A DNA stretch of 64,000 bases from Bacillus sp. Bos-x628 (GCF_040500475.1 NZ_CP159358.1:1116001-1180000), one strand, 5' to 3'; counted from the first letter of the stretch, positions 34,259-42,715 are shown. A program made the numbers and translations. The notes: generated by a model not told the origin, from the sequence alone.

Positions 34259-35080
34259 TTAGCGTAATAATTGAAGAACGTTTTGAGGCTGTTGGTTTGC
34301 TTGAGCAAGCATCGCTTGAGAAGCTTGAGAAAGAATGTTGTTCTTTGTGAACTCACTCATTTCTTTCGCCATGTCAACATCACGAATACGAGACTCGGCT
34401 GCTGTTAAGTTTTCTCCAGAAGCGCTCAAGTTGTTGATTGTGTGCTCTAGGCGGTTTTGTACCGCTCCAAGTGCTGAACGTTGTTTAGACACTGCACCGA
34501 TCGCTGCATCAATTTTGGCCACTTCTGTATCAAATTCAAAACCTTCTTCATTCACTTTAATATCTTTCACAGTTAACGTTTCTGCATCCATTTTACCAAT
34601 CTGTACAATAATATTTTGTTTAACATTTGCACCAATTTGGAACTGGAACCCGTTTTCTACACTACCATCTAAAAGTTTTTTACCGTTAAATTCTGTACGG
34701 TTTGAAATGCCATCAATTTCTTCGACAAGAGCACTCATTTCTTCTTGAATCGCTGTTAAATCTTCCGATTGCTGAGTTCCTGTGTTACCTGCTTGAACAG
34801 TTAATTCACGCATACGTTGAAGGATCGCATGTGTTTCAGTTAACGCACCTTCAGCTGTTTGAATAAGCGAAATACCATCTTGAGAGTTCTTAGATGCCAT
34901 TTCTAAACCGCGGATTTGTCCACGCATTTTTTCAGAGATAGCAAGACCTGCTGCACCATCTCCTGCACGGTTGATTTGAGAACCAGAAGAAAGTTTCTCC
35001 ATGTTCTTTTGGCTAGCATTGTTGTTTGCAGACAAACGGTTCAGTGTGTTAAGTGCTGCAATATTGTGGTTAATTCTCAT
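34259..35080 (-). CDS. hag: Flagellin, copy 1
   Basis: Flagellin of 273 residues, short type lacking large D2/D3 domains. The D0/D1 N-terminal part (1-140) starts MRINHNIAALNTLNRLSANN and the C-terminal part (about 205-273) ends QASQAMLAQANQQPQNVLQL-LR, the coil needed for filament assembly and export. Only residues about 145-200 differ strongly from copy 2 (here EGFEFDTEVAKIDAAIGAVS). It has its own sigma-D promoter and terminator, so it looks expressed. Confidence 0.92.
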   Translation of the reverse strand: MRINHNIAALNTLNRLSANNNASQKNMEKLSSGSQINRAGDGAAGLAISEKMRGQIRGLEMASKNSQDGISLIQTAEGALTETHAILQRMRELTVQAGNTGTQQSEDLTAIQEEMSALVEEIDGISNRTEFNGKKLLDGSVENGFQFQIGANVKQNIIVQIGKMDAETLTVKDIKVNEEGFEFDTEVAKIDAAIGAVSKQRSALGAVQNRLEHTINNLSASGENLTAAESRIRDVDMAKEMSEFTKNNILSQASQAMLAQANQQPQNVLQLLR

Positions 35081-35168
35081 TTCCTATTACCTCCATGTGT
35101 TTGAAACAATTAGACTTCCATGTCCAAAAGTTCTGAATTAGAATTTCTTTGTAAGCCTTACAATCCTA

Positions 35169-35195
35169 TTATCGAACTCCAATGGAATATGTTTA
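35169..35195 (-). promoter_or_regulatory. Sigma-D promoter of flagellin 1
   Basis: Minus strand TAAA (35192-35195), 15 bp, then TTCGATAA (35169-35176); sigma-D consensus TAAA-N15-GCCGATAW. Confidence 0.8.
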
Positions 35196-35333
35196 ACAAA
35201 AAAGGAATAAATAAGGTAATAGTCCTACTTATTATGATCGTTTTGCTAGAGTATGCCAAAATGAAAGGTCATTTTTCATCATTTGTCAGGAGCCTTTTAG
35301 AATTATTTTAGAAGATATATATGCGGCAAAAGA

Positions 35334-35364
35334 CATAAAAAAAAGCCCCATAAAAGGAGCCTTT
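35334..35364 (-). terminator. Terminator of flagellin gene 2
   Basis: Stem AAAGGCTCC / GGGGCTTTTTTTT on the minus strand, overlapping the end of the gene. Confidence 0.7.
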
Positions 35365-35366
35365 CA

Positions 35367-36188
35367 TTAACGTAGTAATTGAAGTACGTTTTGTGGCTGT
35401 TGGTTTGCTTGAGCAAGCATCGCTTGAGAAGCTTGAGAAAGAATGTTGTTCTTTGTGAACTCACTCATTTCTTTCGCCATGTCAACGTCACGAATACGAG
35501 ATTCGGCTGCTGTTAAGTTTTCTGAAGAAGCGCTCAAGTTGTTGATTGTGTGCTCTAGACGGTTTTGTACCGCTCCAAGCTTAGCACGTTGAGATGAAAC
35601 AGAGCCGATAGCTGAATCAATTTTTGTAATTTCAGTGTCAAAACTGAACGCATCGTCTGAAACATTAATTTTATCTACTCCTAATGTTGTAGCGTTCATG
35701 TTGCCAATTTTAACATTGATATTTTGAGTCGCGTTTGCACCAATTTGGAAAGTGAATCCATCAGTCACAGAGCCATCTAAAAGTTTTTTACCGTTAAATT
35801 CTGTACGGTTTGAAATGCCATCAATTTCTTCGATAAGAGCACTCATTTCTTCTTGAATCGCTGTTAAATCTTCTTTTTGCTGAGTTCCTGTGTTACCTGC
35901 TTGAACAGTTAATTCACGCATACGTTGAAGGATCGCATGTGTTTCAGTTAACGCACCTTCAGCTGTTTGAATAAGCGAAATACCATCTTGAGAGTTCTTA
36001 GATGCCATTTCTAAACCGCGGATTTGTCCACGCATTTTTTCAGAGATAGCAAGACCTGCTGCGCCATCTCCTGCACGGTTGATTTGAGAACCAGAAGAAA
36101 GTTTCTCCATGTTCTTTTGGCTAGCATTGTTGTTTGCAGACAAACGGTTCAGTGTGTTAAGTGCTGCAATATTGTGGTTAATTCTCAT
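35367..36188 (-). CDS. hag: Flagellin, copy 2
   Basis: Second flagellin of 273 residues, 286 bp upstream of copy 1 in the same orientation. The first ~104 residues and last ~65 are nearly identical to copy 1, also at the DNA level and including the ribosome-site region. Residues about 145-200 differ (DDAFSFDTEITKIDSAIGSV), as do single sites such as KEDL for SEDL. The pattern points to duplication with divergence or gene conversion of the ends. Own sigma-D promoter. Confidence 0.92.
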   Translation of the reverse strand: MRINHNIAALNTLNRLSANNNASQKNMEKLSSGSQINRAGDGAAGLAISEKMRGQIRGLEMASKNSQDGISLIQTAEGALTETHAILQRMRELTVQAGNTGTQQKEDLTAIQEEMSALIEEIDGISNRTEFNGKKLLDGSVTDGFTFQIGANATQNINVKIGNMNATTLGVDKINVSDDAFSFDTEITKIDSAIGSVSSQRAKLGAVQNRLEHTINNLSASSENLTAAESRIRDVDMAKEMSEFTKNNILSQASQAMLAQANQQPQNVLQLLR

Positions 36189-36279
36189 TTCCTATTACCT
36201 CCATGTGTTTGGGACCTGACAGACATCCTTGTCTGAAAAAAGTCCTTTATTCTAGGGCTTATCAACCCTGACAATTCTA

Positions 36280-36306
36280 TTATCGGATATGAATATAGGA
36301 TGTTTA
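36280..36306 (-). promoter_or_regulatory. Sigma-D promoter of flagellin 2
   Basis: Minus strand TAAA (36303-36306), 15 bp, then TCCGATAA (36280-36287), closer to the sigma-D consensus than that of copy 1. Confidence 0.85.
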
Positions 36307-36375
36307 GCAGATTTTTAAAAAAATATCTTATTTTTTTATGATATTAAACCTAAATTCATCAAATCTATCCATATA

Positions 36376-36404
36376 AAAGCTGCTGAATTGACTTCAGCAG
36401 CTTT
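36376..36404 (-). terminator. Terminator of the kelch gene
   Basis: Perfect stem AAAGCTGCTGAA / TTCAGCAGCTTT 3 bp after the stop; the T-run on the minus strand is short. Confidence 0.75.
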
Positions 36405-36407
36405 CTA

Positions 36408-37841
36408 TTAATACTGTTTCACATCAAACATGAGGATATTTTGGTAGACGACGTAATCCTTCTTACTTGTGAATGGTCCCTTATTGTGTTCATCTTTTAT
36501 TTCAAAAAAATTTATTCCAATTCCAAAGCTTCGTTCTTTATACCAATTTAGAAAATCATTGATTTCTTTCATTGAAAGTAGATAATCCTTTTGTAAACCG
36601 TTAATCATGGTGATTGAAAGAATACCTTTCTCAGTTTCTGAATGTTGATTATCATCTGGTTTTGTTCCGTCCTTGTCCTTTGGCTTTTCGGTTGTGTCAT
36701 CACCTGGTTTTGCTCCGTCCTTGTCCTTTGGCTTTTCGGTTGTGTCATCATCTGGTTTTGTTCCGTCCTCGTCCTTTGGCTTTTCGGTTGTGTCATCATC
36801 CGGTTTTGTTCCAGCTTCAGTTATATGCAAGTCTTTCAATGGAATAGAAACAACCGATTTGAAATCACTTTTTACGGAAAGATGAGCCATACTATATGAA
36901 TAGTTACGTCCACCAATGACATATAATTGATCATCAACAATTGCCGCAACAGATGCTACTCTACCTTCAGGTAAGTCATGTTTGGAATTTTGAAATTGAC
37001 CTTCTTTCGGATTGAATATCTGAACTTGTTTTAACAATTCACTTGAACTATAACCAATTCTTTGACCACCAATAATAATAAAATTTCCATTATGCGTTAC
37101 ATAAGACGGTTCATATGTATACGATGTTAACTTAACGTCAATTAATCTCTTCCACGTATTTGTTTCAATATCATACTGGAACAAATACTTTTCACTACTA
37201 TGACCAATCGAGTTCTCTCCACCTGCAACATATATTTTTCCATCAATTGCAGATATGGCTCTCCCATTTCGAGAAGGTAATTCCGATGAGTTTAAACTAT
37301 CCCATGCACCAGTTACTGTATCATATCGATAAAAGTTATTTTTAGAGTCCAATGCAGACACAAGATAAATATGATCTTTTATAGCAACTGCACTTAAAGT
37401 ACCCTTATTATAAATTGAAAATACAGGATTTCTTGGTATTTGAATTGGCTTTTCTGCCCACTGATCACGTTCTGTATCATATACATCTATTGTGTTATAA
37501 ACTGTCTGCGTCTCATCATTTATTCCCCCGATGGCATAGATTTTTTTGCCTACTGTTGCATAAGTACCTCCTGTTCTATTTCGTGGCATAGTGGACTTTT
37601 CTACCCAAATATCTTCCTTAGGATCGTACATAAACATTTGATTATTTAATTTCTTTTTTTCACTCGCCCCACCAAACACATAAATCTTTCCATCAACAAC
37701 ACCTATACCTGCATTAATGCGCTCTTCAGGTAAATCTGCTCGTTTGGTCCATCCAGATGAATTGGTTGCAAGTGCTTTTAATGGACTGAATGTACTAAAC
37801 AAAAGAAGTACCGTGACGAATAATAAAAATCCTTTTTTCAT
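36408..37841 (-). CDS. Secreted kelch-repeat protein with Asp/Lys/Pro linker
   Basis: Protein of 477 residues. A Sec signal (KKGFLLFVTVLLLFSTFSPL) precedes about six kelch blades (residues 30-340), each with the IYVFGG-type strand, e.g. GKIYVFGGASEKKK, KKIYAIGGINDETQ, GKIYVAGGENS, DQLYVIGGRN, forming a beta propeller. A charged linker of three 16-residue repeats (TKPDDDTTEKPKDKDG type) joins it to a C-terminal module of about 70 residues (YLLSMKEINDFLNWY, GPFTSKKDYVVYQNI) seen at the end of other Bacillus surface proteins. No LPXTG. Probably an extracellular binding protein; ligand unknown. Confidence 0.8.
   Translation of the reverse strand: MKKGFLLFVTVLLLFSTFSPLKALATNSSGWTKRADLPEERINAGIGVVDGKIYVFGGASEKKKLNNQMFMYDPKEDIWVEKSTMPRNRTGGTYATVGKKIYAIGGINDETQTVYNTIDVYDTERDQWAEKPIQIPRNPVFSIYNKGTLSAVAIKDHIYLVSALDSKNNFYRYDTVTGAWDSLNSSELPSRNGRAISAIDGKIYVAGGENSIGHSSEKYLFQYDIETNTWKRLIDVKLTSYTYEPSYVTHNGNFIIIGGQRIGYSSSELLKQVQIFNPKEGQFQNSKHDLPEGRVASVAAIVDDQLYVIGGRNYSYSMAHLSVKSDFKSVVSIPLKDLHITEAGTKPDDDTTEKPKDEDGTKPDDDTTEKPKDKDGAKPGDDTTEKPKDKDGTKPDDNQHSETEKGILSITMINGLQKDYLLSMKEINDFLNWYKERSFGIGINFFEIKDEHNKGPFTSKKDYVVYQNILMFDVKQY
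36657..36812 (-). repeat. 48-bp tandem repeat inside the kelch gene
   Basis: Three full units (36657-36704, 36705-36752, 36753-36800) plus a partial fourth, encoding the TKPDDDTTEKPKDxDG linker. Units differ by only a few bases, so copy number is likely variable between strains. Confidence 0.85.
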
Positions 37842-37998
37842 TGCTCATTCCTCCATGACATTTATACTCCTTTCTTATATCGTTCTATATTTTACAAAGT
37901 TTACATTTATTGGTCGTTTTTGTTTTTCAACTACATTTTTCTCCCAGTAAAGACCCTTTGTATCATTTCGAATGTGTTCTAAAAAAATTCTATCAACC

Positions 37999-39177
37999 TT
38001 ACACATACATCACCGGCGTCGATAATTTAATAATCTTCCCACCTCTTCGATAAAATCGAGGAATGCGGCGGCTTAAAGTGGCGATAACTTCATAATTAAT
38101 CGTATCTAGCATGTCGGCAATTTCATCGACAGAGATCTCCTCCCCTTTTTGACGACCATAAATGACGACTTCCTCGCCCTGCCTCGCCTTCATTTCTCCT
38201 AAACTGACCATGGTCATATCCATTGTCACTCGACCTGCAATAGGAACTCTTTTTCCACGAAAAAGCATAAACCCTCGATTGGATAAAGCACGAGAATACC
38301 CATCCGCATAACCAATAGGAATTGTCGCAATGATTTCATCAGGTTTTGCAACATAGGTTGCACCGTAACTCACTGTACGAGGTTCTGTCACCATTTCCTT
38401 CACAAATGCAATCCTCGCTTTTAAACTAAGAGCGGGCTCTAGTTGAACAGCGTGTAAACTTTCAATATATTGAGAGGGATATAATCCGTAAAGTCCGATG
38501 CCCAGCCGAATCATATCTGCACTAAATTCAGGGAAAGCAATCGAAGCCGCTGTATTGTTCATATGTACCGTTGGCAGCGTAATCTCTTGTTTTTTGAGAA
38601 AACGAAGAAACTCAATGAAAAGCTTATGCTGGAGCAATGTGAAATCAGAATTAGGCTCATCCGCTGTTGAAAAATGCGTAAAAATCCCATCCCATCTGAT
38701 ATATTCACTTTCTTCTAGTGCCTGAACGACTGCCAAAAGCTCTTCCTTCGTCCGAACACCTAATCGCCCCATTCCTGTATCCACATTGACATGAATGCCA
38801 AGCTTTTGTTGACTTTCTTCTGCTAGAATAGCATTCGCTTTTTTTATCCAGTCTGCGCAAAGACCGGATAGATCAATTCTCCAAGCGGCAGCTTTTTTCA
38901 CACAATGGAGCGGGGTAAAGCCAAGCACAAGAATCGGTGCTTCAATTTTAGCCCTGCGTAACACAACACCTTCTTCCAAACTGGCAACAGCCAGCTCAGT
39001 TGCACCACTTTCCAGTGCCTGACGGGCCACTTCAACGGAACCGTGACCATATGCATTCGCTTTTACCACAGCCATGATCTTACTTTTCTTTGGAATATGT
39101 GCTTGAATGGCTTGAATATTTCTCTTAATCGCATCAAGATTCACTTCAATCCATACTTCCCTGCAAATCTTTTGCAC
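37999..39177 (-). CDS. alr: Alanine racemase
   Basis: PLP-dependent fold-III alanine racemase, 392 residues. The PLP lysine is in MAVVKANAYGHG near residue 37; the catalytic Tyr in SYGATYVAKPDEI near 268 and the entrance IGYADGYSRALSNRG near 288; also MGRLGVRTKEEL. The start is GTG at 39177, 8 nt after GGGAGG; the ATG two codons earlier lies against that site. Isolated from acpS/ndoA, so this is probably a second, YncD-like racemase, possibly for spores or D-Ala supply to teichoic acids. Confidence 0.9.
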   Translation of the reverse strand: MQKICREVWIEVNLDAIKRNIQAIQAHIPKKSKIMAVVKANAYGHGSVEVARQALESGATELAVASLEEGVVLRRAKIEAPILVLGFTPLHCVKKAAAWRIDLSGLCADWIKKANAILAEESQQKLGIHVNVDTGMGRLGVRTKEELLAVVQALEESEYIRWDGIFTHFSTADEPNSDFTLLQHKLFIEFLRFLKKQEITLPTVHMNNTAASIAFPEFSADMIRLGIGLYGLYPSQYIESLHAVQLEPALSLKARIAFVKEMVTEPRTVSYGATYVAKPDEIIATIPIGYADGYSRALSNRGFMLFRGKRVPIAGRVTMDMTMVSLGEMKARQGEEVVIYGRQKGEEISVDEIADMLDTINYEVIATLSRRIPRFYRRGGKIIKLSTPVMYV

Positions 39178-39392
39178 TCGCATGACCTCCCAGACTCTCT
39201 AATAGATCCATTCTACCCAGTGATTGGATGCTCATTCATGTTTATTCCATGTTGATCGGAAACATTCAAGGTTCATGTGGAGAGACAATATTTTTTTCTG
39301 AATATTCAATAAATATCGTTAATAAATTATCTGATGAGTTACCTCACATGTTAATGTATCATGAGTATAAGAGTGATCTACATGACTGATGA

Positions 39393-39647
39393 ATGTAATC
39401 TCTATCTGAGAAATTCGACTAAGGGGTTAAACAACTTGATAAGAGATTTGATTCGGTTGAAAAGCGTCTTGATAATATTGAGCAGCGTTTAGATATGCTG
39501 ACAGAGAAAGAAAGCAATTCTAACGAGGGTGTAATCGTTCTCCTTAAGAAAATTGATCAACAAACAAGTGATATTACAAAAGACATTGATTCCCTTTCCA
39601 AGCAAGTTGGAAAACACGATATGCTTTTAAACAGATTCAAAAATTAA
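39393..39647 (+). pseudogene. Decayed coiled-coil protein gene
   Basis: A reading frame interrupted by TAA at 39396 and 39420 then runs GVKQLDKRFDSVEKRLDNIE and on to SLSKQVGKHDMLLNRFKN with heptad repeats throughout, ending at 39647. No start codon with a ribosome site exists after the stop, and the residues just before it (LSEKFD) continue the heptads, so the gene has been broken by a nonsense change. Small coiled-coil proteins of this type occur in phage lysis modules and elsewhere; family not recognised. The rest of 39178-39836 holds nothing identifiable. Confidence 0.5.
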
Positions 39648-39836
39648 TAGAACCCTCTGCGGTCCTTTTTCTTTATATAGATTGGAGGAACATATGCATA
39701 AATGATAGTGAATTGCTTAAATTTGAGGGAAATGATTCTTTTTGTCGGTTTTTGCACGGCTTAAAGCCCAATAAACACAAAAAACCTTGAAAGACATTAG
39801 CCCATCAAGTTTTTTATAATCTATAAATTCTGTAAA

Positions 39837-40118
39837 TCATCTCCACCGCCAGCTAATTTCCCTATCAAGATAAACTGCAGGTATATATATCCCCCTTCTT
39901 TTATTTTCATCATCAATAATGTACCAATTGTTATCATCTAACCATTCTTCGTTATAATTCGTTTCTACAAAATCATTTTCCTCATCAACAAGTGCTGCGA
40001 AAAAATCATTAAATTTGTCTATATTATTTGAAGGGGTAATCTTACCATTAACCCACATACCATCAACATTAATATCGCGTATATCTCCTAAAAACTCGTT
40101 TAGAAAGTATAATTTCAC
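39837..40118 (-). CDS. Putative immunity protein of the spare toxin cassette
   Basis: Small acidic protein of 93 residues (many Asp/Glu/Asn, WLDDNNWYIIDDENKRR near residue 65), typical of toxin-immunity partners. The second GTG (40118) is taken as start because AAGGAG lies 8 nt before it, inside the end of the toxin frame; the first GTG (40127) would overlap the toxin stop by 4 bp. Family not recognised. Its role is inferred from being directly coupled to a toxin-tip fragment. Confidence 0.6.
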   Translation of the reverse strand: MKLYFLNEFLGDIRDINVDGMWVNGKITPSNNIDKFNDFFAALVDEENDFVETNYNEEWLDDNNWYIIDDENKRRGIYIPAVYLDREISWRWR

Positions 40119-40123
40119 AATTC

Positions 40124-40729
40124 TCACTCCTTAGGTGAAACCTTAATATATTGGCTTGGAACTTCCCCTTTAATCAAATACTCATTATCCCTTTTAGTCC
40201 AATTAATCGCTCTTTTCTTCCAAAAATCAGAAGAAATAGCATCTCTTTCAATCAACTTTTGAATTTGTTTTGGAGAAAGTATAACAACATCTTTTAGCTT
40301 TCCAGACTGTATATCTTTCCTTAAAGCTGATATATTTAGTTCAATTGCATTTTCTCCATAATTTCCAATAACATTTTTGTTATTTGTAAAACTAGTATAA
40401 GGGCTATTAGTTTTAGCTCCTTTTCTATAACCTCCAAGTATATGCTCTGTAACAGTCACTTCTCGTCCTTTATATAAACCTTCTTTACTAGCTGGTACTA
40501 AATTACCTGAACTTGATATATGAGGTTTACCAATTCCATTTGGTCTAGTTGGAGAGTGTAGTAAACTATCCCCTCTATATAAATTACTTTTGTTGGTTAA
40601 AGAAGCATCATCTATACCCTTAATCCCCATCTTCCCATGAAACCCTTTCGCCCCAAACGGCAAAAGCATCCCCAGCGCCGCATTCATACTCGCTTCCTGC
40701 TGTTCTTTCGAGATTTTATTCCCAAACAT
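40124..40729 (-). CDS. Orphan LXG toxin tip, ADP-ribosyltransferase-like
   Basis: A 201-residue frame without LXG domain. Residues 1-37 (NKISKEQQEASMNAALGMLL and following GFHGKMGIK) duplicate the pre-toxin junction of the full-length toxin upstream. The remainder is a different toxin domain: LYRGDSLLHSP near 52, SPYTSFTNN near 112 and DNEYLIKGEVPSQYIKV near 183, an arrangement like the Arg / Ser-Thr-Ser / Glu motifs of ADP-ribosyltransferase folds. No ribosome site is seen before the ATG at 40729, so it may be a silent cassette that can recombine with the main gene. ART assignment is inference. Confidence 0.6.
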   Translation of the reverse strand: MFGNKISKEQQEASMNAALGMLLPFGAKGFHGKMGIKGIDDASLTNKSNLYRGDSLLHSPTRPNGIGKPHISSSGNLVPASKEGLYKGREVTVTEHILGGYRKGAKTNSPYTSFTNNKNVIGNYGENAIELNISALRKDIQSGKLKDVVILSPKQIQKLIERDAISSDFWKKRAINWTKRDNEYLIKGEVPSQYIKVSPKE

Positions 40730-40734
40730 GTCTC
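40618..40734 (-). repeat. 117-bp direct repeat, copy in the orphan cassette
   Basis: Matches 41482-41598 with about seven mismatches, all in the last 35 bp (the 5' side of the gene); the first 80 bp are identical. It encodes the pre-toxin junction and could guide homologous exchange of the toxin tip. Confidence 0.9.
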
Positions 40735-40745
40735 GGCAATAATGT

Positions 40746-41081
40746 CTAATCTTTGAATATTTCTGGTATTTTCTCTCTCCAAATTAACAACAGTTCTATG
40801 AACTCCTTCGTTTCAATTTTATTTTCAAAGGGTTCTTCAATCCTATAATGATGTTCAACTACTGTCTCATCTTTTTTGATATTTACACTGGTAGCATTCA
40901 ATGTAATTTCAAAGTTTTCGTATACTCCATCTATCACATTTTGAATATATCCTATATACTCATCCACTTCTTCTTCTGTTGAAATATCTTGTATAAAATC
41001 TGAGAAAATACTTATTTCTTCTGGTAGTATAATTGCTAAATCACCAAATTTGTCTTCCTTAAATTCATATGAATATCTCAT
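40746..41081 (-). CDS. Putative immunity protein for the EndoU toxin
   Basis: Acidic 111-residue protein (VVEHHYRIEEPFENKIETKE near residue 73, WREKIPEIFKD at the end) lying 20 bp after the LXG toxin gene with GAAGGTGA 9 nt before the ATG. No membrane segment. Genes in this position in Bacillus LXG operons encode the cognate antitoxin. Family name not recognised with certainty. Confidence 0.65.
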   Translation of the reverse strand: MRYSYEFKEDKFGDLAIILPEEISIFSDFIQDISTEEEVDEYIGYIQNVIDGVYENFEITLNATSVNIKKDETVVEHHYRIEEPFENKIETKEFIELLLIWREKIPEIFKD

Positions 41082-41101
41082 ATAAGCTAATCACCTTCAT
41101 A

Positions 41102-42715
41102 TTATTTTTTATATAATGGATACGCTGTAGCTATTGATCCATCTTTTTTCAGATACATTTCTATTTTTATTCCTGATGATGTTACACCTTTAAATTTATT
41201 AGGACCTATCTGTTGTTTATTTTGGTAAGCTTCATCGATAGCTTTTAACACATCAACGCGGTTCCATTCCTTAGGAAAGAAACTTGATTTAGCTACTTTT
41301 TCAACTCCATCAATTTCAACTTTAGCTCTATAAATACCGTGTTTATCAGGTAGACTTTCACTTCCTGGAATAACCTTTCCACCCTGCATACTTTCATGGT
41401 GATAACCAACTGCTTTTCCTCTTTTGTTAATTTCGCCATGATAAATGTGTTTCATTGTATGGGTATTATATTTTTCAGCATCCTTAATCCCCATCTTCCC
41501 ATGAAACCCTTTCGCCCCAAACGGCAAAAGCATCCCCAGCGCCGCATTCATACTCGCTTCCTGTTGTTCTTTTGAGATCTTGTTCCCGAGCATATCTCTT
41601 CCTGTAATCGCTTCGCTGAAACTGTTGGCGGCGGTGAGACCATATAAGCCTTTTTGCGAGGTTTTTAGGACGTCAAAAGATTTTTGTGACGTTTTATAAA
41701 TGTCAACCGCCCTGACTGCGGCTGATGTGGCTTGGGTTGTTTTATAGACAGCCTTTCCGCCTTTGAAAATGCGCCCTGCCCAGCCGACGATTGGGATATA
41801 ACCTGCTGCTGCCATTCCGCCTGCGGCAACTCGCTGTCCTGCGGTGAGTTTTTCACCTGTGATCGGGTCAATACCTGTTGCGGCTCGTTTGGCGTCATTC
41901 ACTCCGGTCAGTTCATTCAAAAGCATACCGCCATCATCAAGTGCTTTTTCATACCAAGGACGGTTCGCCAGTGCTTCTTGTTCTTTCGCAATCTTGCGGG
42001 CTTCTTTCTGTTCTTTTTTGATTTTTAAATATTCAGAAGTTTGCTTCTCAATATCGTCTTTTACCTTATAGATTTCGCTATTTTGATACGCTCTCTTATC
42101 AAAATTCATCGGTGAAATGGTTTTTCCGTCATTTGTCGCATTCATCATTTCGGCGTACAATGCCATTGTAGCCTGCTCTTCAGTCTCTGACAAAGCGTAC
42201 TCATCTTTTAGATGTTGATCTAATTCGTTTAAATCTTTTACGGTCTTTTTCCGTTCGTCTTCGGCATCCGTTATCTTTTCATCAAAGATTTGATCATCAA
42301 ACACATCAAGGGAGATGAGATCATCTATGTCCTGAAAAATGGTTTCCAGTGCCTTCTTTTGATCAGATACAATACTTTTGGCGTTTTTTAACCCCATCTC
42401 TACCTGATTTTCTAAAAAGTGTTCATCAATAAAAGTATCACCGCCGAAATTGGCATCTTCAAGTGTACCCGCAACACCTTCGTGGAAGACTTTTTGTTTA
42501 TCTATAAAGCTAATCAACATGTCCACATTTCCAGCAAGCTCTTGATAAAAACTTTTAATATTGTCGGCACCTTTTCCCGTGAAATCATCACCGAGATTGG
42601 CTACACCTTGTAATGCGTGCTTCAAATCTATCATTTGTTCGCGGAGTTCCTGATAGTGCTTCGCTCTTTCTTCCATAGCGCTTGTTAGTGCTTTGGCATC
42701 AAGTATTTTATTCAG
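41102..42715 (-). CDS. LXG-domain polymorphic toxin with EndoU nuclease tip
   Basis: Contact-dependent toxin exported by the type VII (Yuk/Ess) pathway. Domains: LXG helical domain (about residues 1-210, with GVANLGDDFTGKGADNIKSF), a pretoxin PT-TG region (ATGIDPITGEKLTAGQRVAA near 270), then a C-terminal EndoU RNase (about 405-537) with catalytic His residues in KHIYHGEI and VGYHHESMQGG, the AKSSFFPKEWN turn and TAYPLYKK end. A CTG at 42715 restores the conserved N terminus (NKILDAKALTSAMEERAKHY), 12 nt after AGGAGG; the ATG at 42676 lacks a ribosome site. YobL/YeeF-type family. Confidence 0.85.
   Translation of the reverse strand: MNKILDAKALTSAMEERAKHYQELREQMIDLKHALQGVANLGDDFTGKGADNIKSFYQELAGNVDMLISFIDKQKVFHEGVAGTLEDANFGGDTFIDEHFLENQVEMGLKNAKSIVSDQKKALETIFQDIDDLISLDVFDDQIFDEKITDAEDERKKTVKDLNELDQHLKDEYALSETEEQATMALYAEMMNATNDGKTISPMNFDKRAYQNSEIYKVKDDIEKQTSEYLKIKKEQKEARKIAKEQEALANRPWYEKALDDGGMLLNELTGVNDAKRAATGIDPITGEKLTAGQRVAAGGMAAAGYIPIVGWAGRIFKGGKAVYKTTQATSAAVRAVDIYKTSQKSFDVLKTSQKGLYGLTAANSFSEAITGRDMLGNKISKEQQEASMNAALGMLLPFGAKGFHGKMGIKDAEKYNTHTMKHIYHGEINKRGKAVGYHHESMQGGKVIPGSESLPDKHGIYRAKVEIDGVEKVAKSSFFPKEWNRVDVLKAIDEAYQNKQQIGPNKFKGVTSSGIKIEMYLKKDGSIATAYPLYKK
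41482..41598 (-). repeat. 117-bp direct repeat, copy in the full toxin gene
   Basis: Partner of 40618-40734, offset 864 bp; lies exactly at the border between pretoxin and EndoU domains. Confidence 0.9.

Noticed and set aside
34259..36188. Flagellin pair as an invertible phase-variation cassette
   Set aside because: Both copies are in the same orientation, each with its own promoter, and no recombinase gene or inverted repeats are present nearby.
36657..36812. Regular ~48-bp repeats that could look like a CRISPR array
   Set aside because: No distinct spacers; units are contiguous, in frame and encode the TKPDDDTTEKPKD linker of the kelch protein.
36614..36899. Three overlapping plus-strand ORFs over the kelch repeats
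   Set aside because: Antisense frames kept open by the repeated codons; no ribosome site, and the minus-strand gene explains them.
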